This document shows, piece by piece, positions 39,301-52,300 of a stretch of DNA of 64,000 nucleotides. The position numbers and the translations under genes were made by a program. This stretch comes from Rugalucina vietnamica (Eukaryota > Mollusca > Bivalvia > Lucinida > Lucinidae). The stretch is from NCBI GenBank assembly GCA_964017185.1, contig OZ024870.1, positions 23,955,621 to 24,019,620 of the forward strand, given 5' to 3'. How positions within the stretch are numbered: position 1 is the stretch's first letter; every line of letters begins with the position of its first letter. The notes under the pieces are model-generated. The model did not search any database, was not told the DNA's origin, and saw nothing but the letters and a program-made list of their open reading frames with translations.

Positions 39301-39854
39301 TTTTTAGCTTTAAAAATTGAAAAGTTTTAGCTGATTTTTTTTTTTTTTTCTTATTATTACTCAAGCAATTATTTTTATTAAGTTGTAAAAATTGAAAATT
39401 TTCAGTAGATTTTTTTTTTATTTTTCTTATTTTTGCTCAAAACATAGATGGTGGGTACACGTTAGAACCGCATCGTCGATGTGGTTCTAACTAGTACCCA
39501 CAATCTATGTTTTGGAGCAAAAATAAGAAAAATGGGTACATGTATACCACCACTGTATACCCCATTTTTACTATATAAAAGTGGGGTTTAAGGGGGTAAA
39601 CATTTCACGGACATGTTTTCCTGATGAAACGGCTGTTTGAATATGCAATCTTAATAAATCGAAGTTAAACAATCGACGTTTTCCCTAAAATGTAAGAAAC
39701 CGTGTTTTATTTTTCTCGTTTTTCATTTCAGAGCTATGCTTTTGTAGCCAATACCGTTTTCTCCTATGCCGTGGCATTCATCACTTCCCTGGCTTTCGAG
39801 GCGCCTATGATGGGCCTAGAAAAAGTGCTGCTGGGGAGAGCGAAAAACAGCTGA
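27330..39854 (+). CDS. nrf-6-like: NRF-6-like membrane acyltransferase, copy 1
   Basis: Sixteen exons: 27330-27627, 28111-28286, 29134-29227, 29622-29721, 30054-30159, 30677-30890, 31298-31465, 32032-32128, 33015-33113, 33831-33996, 34493-34572, 35095-35205, 35711-35840, 38506-38692, 39138-39280, 39732-39854; 763 residues, all boundaries in phase. A signal peptide (about 1-20) is followed by the NRF domain with six cysteines (HC, DEC, QYC, GFC, NSC, LTC; motif PPSGLLNGAVKWLGSYDEC). The first TM helix is at about 223-244, then a variable Asn/Thr-rich linker (exon 6), then the acyltransferase-3 domain with many TM helices. The family's R-X10-H signature is present (R365 to H376 in GIRFVSMTWVIFCH), as are VDTFFTLSG, RLTPPYML, CMGWSWYLANDMQF and FEAPMMGLEK. 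In C. elegans NRF-6 affects lipid/yolk transport and fluoxetine response; the acyl acceptor is unknown. A polyA signal may lie about 815 bp downstream. Confidence 0.93.
28862..29097. mobile_element. GAGCCGC hairpin MITE, copy 4
   Basis: Runs from GAGCCGCGTCATGAGAAAAC to ACATGGCTC with core CAGCTTCGCGATTACTGCGA. Perfect 4-bp target duplication AACT at 28858-28861 and 29098-29101. It ends only 36 bp before exon 3 of the acyltransferase gene. Confidence 0.92.
31560..31762 (-). mobile_element. RT-element 3' fragment, minus-strand copy
   Basis: Diverged reverse complement of 10100-10330: CCGAATGAGCAGCTATTTCC, CCACTCAGTTACC and AACAATTAGAACCACAACAG. Intron between exons 7 and 8 of the first acyltransferase gene. 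Confidence 0.8.
33280..33430. mobile_element. GTGGGTACACGTTAGAACC MITE, copy 2 (partial)
   Basis: Contains TTTTGCTCAAAACATAGATT, GTGGGTACACGTTAGAACCG and the ATATAAAAGTGGGGTT block, but the second half of the hairpin is missing. Confidence 0.7.
36421..36945 (+). repeat. Two units of the 373-bp repeat family
   Basis: ATAAAGGTTTGATCCTTTG occurs at about 36431 and 36804 (about 373 bp apart). Shared blocks are TCTAAATCAAAGACACATTC and GATCTCAAAGGACCTAAAT. Same family as 46433-47285. Confidence 0.8.
36946..37015 (-). mobile_element. tRNA-derived SINE head
   Basis: The minus strand reads GTCTCTGTGGTTATGTCACT (box A-like) then GGGGTCGAAGGTTCGATCCC (good box B). Positioned directly after the 373-bp repeat units. 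Confidence 0.5.
38010..38165. mobile_element. GGATCC-rich palindromic insertion
   Basis: Begins CGCGGATCCAGAAAATTTTC and ends CCCCTGCCCCTGGATCCGCC, with G-runs at the left and C-runs at the right. It interrupts the right arm of the foldback element, where the left arm has no such sequence. Confidence 0.65.
38440..38524 (+). repeat. Threefold repeat of an exon acceptor
   Basis: CCAGATGATAAATTTGATTG, TTCAGATAATAAATTTGATTGG and TTCAGATACTTAATTTCATTGG follow one another at about 31-34 bp spacing. Only the third is the true start of exon 14 (38506). Confidence 0.75.
39383..39625. mobile_element. GTGGGTACACGTTAGAACC hairpin MITE, copy 3
   Basis: The best hairpin of the family: TTTTTGCTCAAAACATAGAT / GTGGGTACACGTTAGAACCG, inverted as GTGGTTCTAACTAGTACCCA / ATCTATGTTTTGGAGCAAAA. 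It is followed by the ATATAAAAGTGGGGTTTAAG block. Last intron of the first acyltransferase gene. Confidence 0.8.
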
Positions 39855-40668
39855 TAACACATATGATATTCTCCATTCCAATTTTGATCAAGTTTATCTG
39901 TGAACAATAATTAAGTTGCTAGCACATACATGTACATTGTACAGCGGTGATTTATTAACATTATTCTGGACATCTGGACACTTGAAACGTCCATGGAAGG
40001 ACATGCGTTTAATGACTCGGGATGTTTGAAAACTTGCAGTGGTAGACTTATAGTTATCTTAGTGCGGGCTTCAGGTGCAGATCCAAGATTTATATATTGC
40101 ATTATAATTTTGTCATGTAGTTACTGATAAAGTAATTTTTATGATAAAATTTTGAAACTGAAAGTAAAGAGTATGATAAAACTGTTGTTACAATATTTAT
40201 TTGGTCCTTTCTTGATAATTTGACAGAAAACTGATCAGGAGCGTTCAGCACGTAGGTCAAAACACGAAGGCAAATCAAAAGGAAAATGAAATAGATTAAG
40301 AAAAATACTATATTTCGTATGAAGTATATTAACAAATCTCTATTTGTACCATGTACATGCTATGTTTGTGTCGAGTATATTGTTTTCAGTTCGTTAGTCC
40401 GATGAACTGATGTGGGCGTGCGTTCATATGTACATGCACAGCATGTTAATTTTATCATTGATATCTTAAATCATAAGTGAAACAAAACAGATCATCAACC
40501 TTTGGTAACGGGGTCACCTTTAATCTATACAGCACTTCTGTCATTTGGGGTTATCGCTTGAAGGAGGATTTGTGTCAAAATATGTGGTGACATCCTGACA
40601 TCCATGAACTGTTTGAGTTCAAAATTACGAATTTATATGTAGTCGTAAAAAGAATCATGTGCATAACA

Positions 40669-40687
40669 AATAAAGCAGACAAATAAA
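40669..40687 (+). promoter_or_regulatory. Candidate polyA signals of NRF-6-like copy 1
   Basis: Two AATAAA hexamers, about 815 bp after the stop codon; the first ones I find downstream. Confidence 0.4.
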
Positions 40688-41737
40688 AAGAGTACGTGTA
40701 TGTAGTATTATAATATCGCATCAGTTTCGTTACATGCGCTGTCAGTTTTCATCTCATTAATCTAAGAACGCATGCAAACTCGAAAGTCAGTTTATAAAAT
40801 AAATCAAATATCTTGCAGATCGAAATTTTTTCTCCTAAAGCACATACATGTAGTACTAGAAAACCCAATGGCCTGACAATGACTCAGAATACAGGTATAG
40901 GAGCCAAAAATGTAAACATCAATACTGATTGCAGAGGGGGCAGTTTTATTGAACAGGTTATCAAGGACCATAAAACCAATAAAGCGTGACACTACAGGTA
41001 TTATCCTTTAGAAGCCTCCTTATTAACCCCTGCAGAGATGTGATAATCACCTCAAAGTGACAGACCTTTGATCTAAGGATCATATTTCACCATTAGGGGT
41101 CATTAACCAAATAAACAATGGTACCAATATAGCTCCTTGAGGAGCTATGCCTTTAAGTCCTATAAACAAGTATTATGCGTATTGCTGATGTAAGTGTACT
41201 CCAAAATACAAACAAAATATTAACATATTGGTTTGTCTTTTAATTCAAAACATCGAACTTATTTTGATTATTCAACTTATTTAAACCATCCTACTTATAC
41301 TACATCAAACAAAGCTCAACACAACCCTCGCTTTATCATATTTTTGACATTCTTTTACGAAATGGAGACCGCACTGATCCTTGAAATCAAATAAATCGCG
41401 TTCTACAACTCAGCCGACACATGCAAATCATTCTACCAGGGCTTTCAAATCAAACAATCACAAACGTGTTTATGCTTTCTTAATTTGCATATCGGGAAGA
41501 AATGACCCCCAAATTAATATTTTGACAATTTTATAGCGATCTTAAGCGCACTTGGGATCAGCGGGGTCAAAGTTTCCCGCCTTATCCCTTTAACGTTTAG
41601 GGGTTCTGATATCCATTATCCCTTTAGGATTCTGGCAAATGTCACAAATACCCCCTCCCCCAGATACCCTTCCACTGCCTTTTCAGAATCCACGTCTTTT
41701 TATTCCTTTACAAAAGGAATCATTGTCATTTTAGGTC

Positions 41738-41948
41738 ATGTAAGCCTGGCGTCCTTTTTATGGGACCTAGGCAATCAAAATAGCCCAGATGTGACGCCGC
41801 AGAACACGGCATCCCATTTGGGGCTAATCTGTGTGTTTAGAAGAATTTAATCGAAAAATGGAATTAAAAATTCACTCCTAACGCCCCTACAATGACAGTG
41901 GACTCACCTAAATGATAATGATGGGCAAGTCCATTTGTCAAATAAGGA
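41738..41948. mobile_element. AGCCCCAGATG hairpin MITE, copy 2
   Basis: Reverse-oriented relative of 17759-17992: CTGGCGTCCTTTTTATGGGA, AAAATAGCCCAGATGTGACG / CATCCCATTTGGGGCTAATC, then ATGACAGTGGACTCACCTAA. The hairpin arms have more mismatches than in copy 1. Confidence 0.75.
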
Positions 41949-42832
41949 TACTCATCACTCTTTATTCATCACTCGACTTAACCAACTCATCGACTATATA
42001 CTTAACTGGCACACCTAGTCGACGGTACTTCTCATGCGCATGGTAATTCTTCTTCAAGTTGTCTAACTAATCATTAGTACTCATCTTATTTGTCAGTCTT
42101 ACTGTTTACCTTACACATTAAAAGATCATCCTTTAACTCATCTCAATTGTCTTCAATACACCTCTTTGACTAATTGATATCGTCGAGTCCTGATTGAGGC
42201 ACAAGGCAAAATTACTTTCTGCTCATGGGTTTTACATAGCAAATTACAACATGAGTAAATAGCAACGCTGCAAAACACCAACACAAGATTGATTTCTTTA
42301 AATCGCACGTATGCAACTAGGAGTTTCTTTGTTTTGCAACTCTTGACGTGTTGCAGGACAAACGATTTGTGGAGATATGTAATCATGAAACCTTGGAATT
42401 ATGATAAGGACTTTAAGTTAGCATATCATTACAAAACTATGGACAACAACTCTCTATATATTTCAAGTCGACACAAAAGTTGATCGGGTGCAGCAAACAA
42501 TAAGTATTTTTCACCATTTTGACGTGTACATCTGTTCTAATTACTGGTGATATCATTGTTTACTTACAAAACAAATATTGTGAAAGACACACTTGTTATA
42601 TCGTTTGCTATCAAATACCTTCAACGCCAACATCAGCGGCTGTGATATAAATGTAATAATTACTTGTGTTTTGATAATAACCTACCTTTTCATAATTGGG
42701 ATAAGAGAAACAAAATCATAATAGCTTGTGAATTCTATTTATGTTTCATAATCCAGAATAACAGATACTTAAAAAACTAAAAAAAAATATTTTCTCATAC
42801 AAATATTTGAAAACTGATTTTCCAAAGCTGAA

Positions 42833-43288
42833 ATGATGCTCAAATGTCTGAATATGCAGTGTTTGAGTGCTGTATTCCTGTGTTTGATTCTGTTTACGGC
42901 AACTTGCCATGGAACAACAAAAGGTAACAACAACACCGCCACGAAACAGCAAGACGGTAGCTCTCCATTCGACATCAAATCAATGATATCGGGATTTCTA
43001 CCATCATCTGGAGGAGACATAAGAAAACAGGCTTCACAGGCTCTGGGATTTCTGAAATATGCGTTTATTGGGGCACCGAAGAAGTATACGCCGAATGCGC
43101 AGTGCTTGGACAACGTAATAGAATTTTTCAAGGCCGTCTTGGCTGGGGAAATGTGGGCATTGAAGAGTAAGTAGACAGATGATTATCCTGATCATTGCAT
43201 AGTTTTACCTTTAAACACTGTTTTAAGTCAGACAGCAAACCAAAAATTGAAAAGATATAAGCCAGATGTATAAGTTCTCAAATACTCA

Positions 43289-43323
<35 letters not shown>

Positions 43324-46300
43324 TCTCTCTCTCTCTCTCATGCATGAGCGCGCGGCCTATGTAATGGCAACAAATATGTCGATCCAACAGCAAGGATGTT
43401 CAGATACATGTGCCTTTCGCATACAAAGTCTTGGAGTGCTCCAGACATAAACGTAAACATTTATATCGCAAAATCTAGACCGGTCCGCTGTAGATCTGCT
43501 GCAAGTGTGTTTCAGTTCAATATCACTTTTGACTGTCTGACCAAAGACTGCGGGCTTAAAGCTAACCGGCTGCATGTGTACGCTGTAAGTTTTCTTTTAG
43601 AACAATTTACCTACAGTACTGTAGTTACAAGGCTTGTCTTATCGTACCCACTAATTGACGCCTTACTTTGTCCGTTTATACAGTGCTTGACGCTATGGCG
43701 AAACCCGAGACGGCTGTTTTAACAGGAAACTTCAAATGGCTTGGTGATTTTGACGAATGTATCGGTAGCCAGGCTTCTGTAAATACATCAGGGGCAATAA
43801 CCCATCCATGGAAGGGCACTTACTGTACACTCACCTTCAAGTTAGCTCCTATTGGCAAGGTAAGATCTAGTTTTTGGCATAATTAAATGAACCCTATGTT
43901 TAGTAAGTCTCATTCGCAAATGTGTCAGGCGTTTTTTGCAAGATGTTTTTTAAATTAACTACATGAGTAATGTAATTGGTTTTCAATGACTGATTTTGTG
44001 CTTTCGATTAAAATGATAGTTTTTAAGAACAATTTGACTCTATGAAATCCTAACAGATTTTTTGTCAGTTAATTTAAACCAATATGGAATCTCCGAAAAT
44101 GCTATGAAACATACGATGCTTTGACCATGTTCTTAATTTATATATTTATTTCCAGAAAATCGGTATGGACTATTCTAAGAGTCCTTTTGGTCCACCGTCA
44201 CTCAATCTAGGACTCTGCTTACCAAGTGGTTGTTCAGATATGGATTTTGATATAATACTTTATAAGGGTAATATTTTTCTGTGAACAACTTCATATGAAT
44301 TTTTAAATAAAAGTCAAACGGCACAGACTGAGAATGACATAAACTCCAATTATTTTGTTGTCGGAAAAAAAATCAAGACTTTACCTAGACTTTTGTCTCT
44401 GTTAAACGGCTATATAATTGGATATACAGCTGTACATGTACCTTTGTTAAAATCAAAAGCGTAAATGTATGATGCCTCTCAAACCCCAATACCTATATTG
44501 TAAGTGCTCAGTAGATTATGATTAACATTCATGTATGTAAGATGTATTCAAAATGTTTTTCTGTATCATGCAAGCTTTGATAAAATAAACTTTATTTCGA
44601 GAATTTCGACAAACTGTTATTCATTTTGTAATAAATCATGTATATAATAGATATTCTTATTTCAAGGTCTTGAAATGCTGAAAGTTAACGCAACACCATA
44701 TACCCCGTATGTCACGTGTCACAAAGAAATTGAAGATTATGACACAAAAGCCATAGTTGCCATGTAAGTGTTTTAGCGGAAGTTAGATATTTTAAATAAT
44801 GTTAAATCATACGTACGTGATTACGAAAACTCAACTTTCTGTAGTGGTTCTTTTTGTTTTATGTCTTGGTGTTTAAAATTTTTTGTGCTGTTGGCGCCTT
44901 ATGTATGTTTTCATATTTTTAGTTAAGTTAAGGTAACTGAGTGGCCACCTATTGGGAAAATAGCTGCTCATTCGGCTTACGATATGTTTCATGGTATAAG
45001 TACCTGATTGTTAGTTTGGTTTTTTCCCACCTCGGTTTTTGGAGTGGGAATCTTTTTCTGATTGCGCCTTTTCCTGATCTTTGCCTACTTGTACCTTTTT
45101 ATATTTAAAAAAAAAAAACCTGCCATATAACTTTAATTGGTCTGCACTGACTACAGACAATGTTATTTAAGTTAGCAGGATCATCCCGTTTGGCACCATG
45201 CTTCCATTGTGATAACTGAATTATAACATCGACGCATTTAGCCAAATGTACACTTCTACAGTTAACAAAGGCCCACAATTACTCATGTGTGCTTTTTACA
45301 CAAAGGTTTAACTGAGTTCAAAATGGCCCAAAACAACAGAATAGCGTGGTGTTGAACTATATATCAACAGTTTTTATATCCTCATTGAATGTATGCATAT
45401 CATTTTCAGAGTAATATGTTCCATTTTTGGAGTATTGATAGTATCGGCTACTCTCTACGACGTGATTTTACAGAACTGGCCTTACAAGCAGGGAAAAGTC
45501 TTGCCAAACTATTCAGTAAGCGCTTTGATTTGCTTTCATTTTAATTATTCTGAAAGCATTTTACGGACAATAGCTATAAGAATACAGAGACATTTTCTGC
45601 AGAGATATTTCTATCTCATTTTGGCATTATGTATTTTCCAGAACTCAAACGGAACAGCCAATGTATATGTTGTAAGCAATGGAATAGACGGACCAACGGT
45701 CAGTGGTGAACAAATGGCAAATGGAACCAAATTACCCATTGACGAAACACCAAATGAAAAAGTGTCAGAAATGGAAGTGGATGAACAACCAACGTATAAG
45801 CCAAAGGCATATTTCAAACATTCAGGTAAACAAGCCGGTAAAAGCATTTAATAAAGTTCACTGCATAATAGTCAGTGAAAGGAACTTGCTCTTATTTTAC
45901 TGTCAAGGCCAAAATGATCTAACAATTCATCCAAGTATATACATCTATTTAAAGGAGTCATCATTGGAATTTATCCGCATTCTATCTTACTCAAAATATA
46001 TTTCCTAGTGAAAAGAAATGAATTTTAATAAAAAGACAGCTAAACCCCGTTGGTGGAAAAGCATGCTCATACATCAAGGGTAGTTTACTGCGCATTATAG
46101 TCAACACTTTCTAGTATGACAAACTATCAAAAGGCACAAGGAGGCAACGATAAGGAAAAGGCGCAATCAGAAAAAGATTTCCACTCCAAAAACCGAGGCG
46201 GGAAAAAACCAAACTAACAATAAGGTACTAAGACCATGAATACATTTAGTAAGCCGAATGAACAGCTATTTCCCAATAGGTGGCCACTCAGTTACCTAAA

Positions 46301-49300
46301 CTTAACTAAAATATGATAACATACATAAGGCGCCAACAGCACAAAAAATTAAACCCAAGACATAAAACAATAAGAACCACAACAGAAGTATCGCCTTTGA
46401 ACGATCAGTAATATAAAATTACTGGCGGGCTTAATAAAATATAAAGGTTTGATCCTTGGAAGCAGTAAAAATATTTAAAGGGAGATAGTTTGGACTATAT
46501 TGCGCAATTTCAGGTAATGAACCCTCATCAGTACTGTAGCCCTTTTCAAACCGGCAACGAAAACCAGACTATTGTGCTGTAATTTCGAGAATTTTACGTG
46601 AGAAGTCTAAATCAAAGACATATTCCTAAACGGGGTCAAATAATTTAAACATTGTTTAGAAGTATGTTTCTAAACGTGATTGTTTTGAACTCTGAATATC
46701 TTTACTGATCTCAAAGGACCTAAATAAAATATAATCTGCACTATGGATGATGTACAGGGAGATTTTTTAGGGCCGCCACACGGCACAACACCAGCTGCAG
46801 TAATAGCAAATAAAATATAAAGGTTTGATCCTTTGGAAGCAGTAAAAATATTTAAAGGGAGATAGTTTGGACTATATTGCACAATTTCGGGTAATGAACC
46901 CTCATCAGTAGCCCTTTAAAACCGGCAACGAAAACCAGACTATTATACTGTAATTTCGAGAATTTTACGTGAGAAGTCTAAATCAAAGACATATTCCTAA
47001 ACGGGGTCAAATAATTTAAACATTGTTTAGAAGTATGTTTCTAAACGTGATTGTTTTGAACTCTGAATATCTTTACTGATCTCAAAGGACCTAAATGAAA
47101 TATAATCTGCACTATGGATGATGTACGGGGAGGCTTTTTAGGGCCGCCACACGGCACAACACCAGCTGCAGTTATAGCAAATAAAATATAAAGGTTTGAT
47201 CCTTTGGAAGCAGTAAAAGATTTAAAGGGAGATAGTTTGGACTATATTGCGCAATTTCGGATAATGAACCTCATTAGGATCCTGTTAAACCGGTTTTACA
47301 GGATCCTAACCTCACCCTTAGCTTCTGCAGTGGTTTCATAACATTTAGTTAGTTGTTCGGTCCTCGTAGTGAATCTCTAACTAGTCAATGAATCATCATG
47401 GACAAACAAATAAATCATGATAAATTCCATGATGAATCAAAAACGAGGACTCACAGAATGAGTAAGCTGCCCGACGATGGAGATCTCTGGGCGCCCAATA
47501 ACTTACTAACTCCGGAGCAAAAGAAAACCACCAGTTGAACCCCGGTGGGCCAAGCAACAGACAAGAAGCTCCGGCCCCAACCAACTAAAATGAATAGCTT
47601 TATGTCGGGGCCATCATAGAGTCTGACGCCCGACCCACCGGCTTGCAATTAAAGAAGACAGCATAGTTATCACGTTTGAAATTTGCATATTTATTTATAG
47701 CACACCCCCACGTTACTTTCCCTTTCGAAAAGACTCTTGGCCTGGGAACGACATTGGTAAGGCAACTCCGGTCTGTCAATTGTCATTATCCAACCGCTGT
47801 CACCAAATGTAACGTGGCCGAACAACAGCAACAGTTTCACCCCGTCAGTGGAAGACCATGCCAATCCACCAAGGGTGGCTTACTGTGCTATACAGTCAAC
47901 ACTTACTAATACCACAAAACACCGAGTTTATAATTTGCATATCTATTATAGCACACTGTCGTACATGTACAACTATGATTTATGCATTCTAACTTCAGAC
48001 AAAATCAGTAAAGCACTTCTTGCCTTTTCTGTGTATACTAATGGTGCGAAGATTCTTAATACCAACCAACCAAAGGGCACACTGACGGCGGTAAATGGAA
48101 TACGGTTTATCAGCATGTCGTGGGTAATTCTTGGACACGTGTTTGCATTCCAGCTTCCTGCCTCATGTAAGAATATAGATCATAAATTTACATTTCGTTG
48201 CTAATATAGCTTCTAGAATGATTATTATAACGTGTGAGCCTTAACCCATAAACGTAGATCAAAGACCTAAAACAATTTTATCAATTATACAAAAAAAGGA
48301 GAAAATATTTATTAAAAAGTAAACGTAAGCAATGATCAGGAAATGACGCATTCAGAAAGAAAACACTCCAAGAACCAAGGTGGAAAAAAAAAAACAAATA
48401 GACAATACGGTTCTAATACAAAGAGAACATATCGTAAGCCGAGTGAGCAGCTTTTTCCCAACATGTAGCCACTCAGTTACCTTAACGATATATGCAAACG
48501 GGCTTAAACCGGTTTTACAGGACCCAAACTTCTGCAGTGGTTCACAACATTCAGTTAGTTGTTAGGTCCTAGAGGAGAATCTCTAATTAGTCAATAAATC
48601 CTCAAGGACTAACAAATAAAGTATGATACACGTCTTGATGAATCTCTGGTACAATGAGCTGTCTATAAAAACGTTTATTCAGTATACTATAGTCTTCTTT
48701 TAAGCTGACAATATTTAACTAACATACATGTAATTAAATCAGCTAAAACAGACGGCATGTCATGAAATGCAATAAGCTTTAAAAAAGCAAGAAACATTTT
48801 AACTTAAAAAAAAAATAAAATGATTTTCAGCAAACTTGGGCGACTACCTCCAGCGATCAGCGAAAAACTTCGACTTTCAAGCAGTTCTTAACGCTACAGT
48901 TTCTGTGGACACCTTCTTTACTTTGAGGTAATTTCTCGGACTTAAACTGCACCATCATAGTTTTGTTTTATTAGTGTACCGTTTGTACCGATGAGTTAGC
49001 TTTGCGTACTTAGAGGTATTTTCTCAAATTATGAACCGCAACATTTAGCTCTCTTAAACTAACCTTAGCTTGGCTCTTAAACTGAATTTAGTTTTTTATC
49101 AAATAAAACTGAGTTTCTCGGTCGCGTCTTCTCCTCAAACTTATATGTAAAGCATTTCTAGATACATTGTTAAACAAGCATTAACTTCTAAAGATATAAA
49201 AACTACGTACACGTATCGTAATATGCTTTAAGATTTTTGTTTGAATTGATGCTTGACGTCCTAGTCAACCGCTATGGTCATGTCGGGACGTTGCCTCCAT

Positions 49301-52300
49301 TTTATGCGACTTTTACCCTAGATTTTGACGTCTTGACATCCAAAAAGTGCTTTAAAATAACCACCCAACTAAGCCATTATGGCTTATATGTATGGATGGA
49401 ATGGCTTAAAACTAATTTTCCTGGGCAGACTCAGGCTTGAGCGGTGAACTAGTAATCAGATGGTCAGATGGTCAGTCAGTAGCGTATAACATTTGCCTGG
49501 AGGCACAAGCAACACATTTTTTTCCTCTAGGTCTAAATGGGCGGGCCCGATTTATGTGTTTTTGTATGTAGAGGGCATTACAATTGAAGAATAAAGCAAT
49601 ACATTCACTCTTGGTCTGTTTAAATGAACAAATCTGATTAAATTTCGATTTTCTATCCATAATCGACATGTATTTTAATTGTCTACGTTTCAGTGGTTTG
49701 CTGGTGTCTTATTTGTCTCTGAAAGCAATGAAGAAATGTCAAGGGGCCAAGAAATTCAAATGGGGAATGTTTTACTTTCACAGATTCTGGAGGTATAAGA
49801 TACTCATTTCTTTTGTACAGACTTGCTTCGCATGTTAATTAAATGTAGCAAACAGGACCCAGTTGTTCAAGGCATCGTTAGCTTAACGATATCGTTAAGA
49901 CATAAATTTGTTAAGCAAATATCAGCAAAAGTAACAAATACATTGTTATTTTTTGTTGAAAAAAATGTGAGAATCCTTTGCACTGCAAAGGATTCTCACA
50001 TTTTGTCAACAAAAAATAACATTGTATTTGTAATATTAACGTTTGAAATTTTAACGAAACGTTAACTAACGACGTCGTTAGTTTTGAACAACTGGGCCCA
50101 GTTTGCTTTAAATGGTCTAGATGGAGTAATTTAATTGTTGGTAATGTTTATTTTGTGGTCCATTGTGCCAGTCAACAATGTTTCAGCCATGTCTGGACGG
50201 AACCTACACTTCCTATGTAGTGACCACTACTATGGAGAAAATTGGTCTTGCTTTAGCGAACAACAAGGTGCCAGTTGGTTTCGAACTTTCTCTTTGGAGT
50301 CTTACCTCTACCACTAGGCCTAGGTGCTCCCTCAGATTGAAAAATTAGTGTCGCACTTTTTGCAATCTCTTCAACCTCATAGCCCCTAATGACTGAGGGC
50401 AAACCTTTCTCCTACAAGTACATGTAAACTCTATGTACATGTAGATTGTTGTTATGTACATGTAATGATTCTGTTGGTTTTGTTTATAATAATGAGCCGC
50501 ATCGTGAGAAAACCGGATTTTTGCCTATGCGAAAACAAAGGCGCAGATCAGCTTCGCGGTAACCGCGAAGCTGATCAGCGCCTTTGTTTTCGCTACACGG
50601 ATAGTACAAATTCTCTTCTTCTTAAATCCGAAATTTGAAGCTTCTAGCCTGCTCCTGTGACTGTACAGGTCGGTTTGTGTCAGACCTGGTCGGAAACCCC
50701 GAAGACTGGTTTTCTCGCGTCGCGGCTCATATAAAGTTCATGTACATGATGCATTTGAAAGTCTCAATTATATTCATTGTAGATATAATGGTTTTAGAAA
50801 CCATGTCCTACATGCCTGTATTCCAGTTTTTCTGGGCCACAAATTAGTTTCACGATTTGTTGCAGGTTAACTCCACCATACATGCTTTTCATGATGTTCA
50901 ATAGTTGCTTGGTCCGATACCTGTACGACGGGCCCCAGTGGACAATAGGCGATGATGATAAGTGTCTGACATACTGGTGGCGAAACCTCCTTTACATCAA
51001 TAACCTCTTCCCGGCCAAAGATTTGGTTTGTAGGAATATTTTCATGCACATGTACCAGAAGTGTTCATAATACCATCCTCGACAGATGGGATAACTTCAT
51101 CCTTACCCTTCCGGCCTTCAATGTGTTTCATAATTCGACGCATACAATCAAAGTTTCACACCAGTTCTTAAAAGGATCATTTTTAATTCATTGTTTTTTT
51201 ATTTATATTTGAAGAGAAACTATATCACATATAACCCCAAGTTAATGTAACACGATATAGTACCATAAAGGTAATGTAAACGAGAAAGAAGCTGTCCCTA
51301 TATTTTGTAACTCGAATGGGAAACGAAGTGTAAAACGTCTATGGCACGACAAGGAATGTTCAAAAGCATAACTGGCATGTCATCGCTCAACTTCTAACCA
51401 CTGAGATTTTGCTAGAAGTAATAAAGCATTTGACCTAGTCTATTTTTAAAATATTAAAATCCCTACTATAGTAAAGTAAGGATATCGACGCAATTAAATT
51501 TAGAGTCCCAACATAGACATCAGGTGGAAAAGAAAACACATAAAACATAACAAAACAGTTTTCCGACAACACACTCGAAGAGTAGAATTACTAGCTCATT
51601 CCTATCAATGTAGCTTTCCGACTAGTCACAGCCAAAACAAAAGGTAACAAGCACAACAGAAAGGCAGGACAATAAACAGATGATGTATCATAAACATCAT
51701 GATATTGAAAGAAAATTTTCTATTTTTCAGTGTATGGGTTGGTCTTGGTATCTTGCTAACGATATGCAGTTCTATATTCTGAGTCCTCTGATGCTGTTGC
51801 CTCTTTACTAGTAAGTCATTTTGACCATTCACTGAACGAATTTAAGTGTCATACCAAATATTCCGAAGATGAATGTTCGTCTTTTACACTGAACGTAGTG
51901 CTCATTGACGACTGTGTCCAACGAAATATTAATATAACAATGCGTTGACCCAAAACAACAAAGATATTTTGATATGTTCTCGCATTTGTTTCATTTTAGT
52001 ACCATCTAGTTCCCTTTAAAATTATCAACTACATTTCTTAAAAAGTTATCCGTTTGATCTTTGTAATTTTACATTTTGCATTAGCTATATTAGAGCAATA
52101 GTAGTGTTCAATGCACTTTCAAATTTCATAATACAAAACATTTTTCAGCTCCACAGTACTGGGTACGCTGTCCTGTGCGCTACTGTTGGCAGTATATAGC
52201 GTTTCTTCTGGAGTGGTTTCACACCGGGACCACCTATCCGCAAATATGATCTATGATTCGTACGTATATACAATGTAGATTCGTGTACATAGAGATTTCA

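Larger units (their letters stand above)
39855..42832. other. Intergenic region between the acyltransferase paralogues
   Basis: Contains candidate polyA signals for copy 1 (AATAAA at 40669-40674 and 40682-40687), a short hairpin near 41130-41150 (ATAGCTCCTTGAGGAGCTAT) and one MITE (listed). No ORF is supported and no clear TATA box precedes the second gene. Confidence 0.6.

Noticed and set aside
43396-43722. 108-codon ORF running into exon 2 of NRF-6-like copy 2
   Set aside because: Its frame differs from the conserved NRF-domain frame and the acceptor at 43683 explains the exon.
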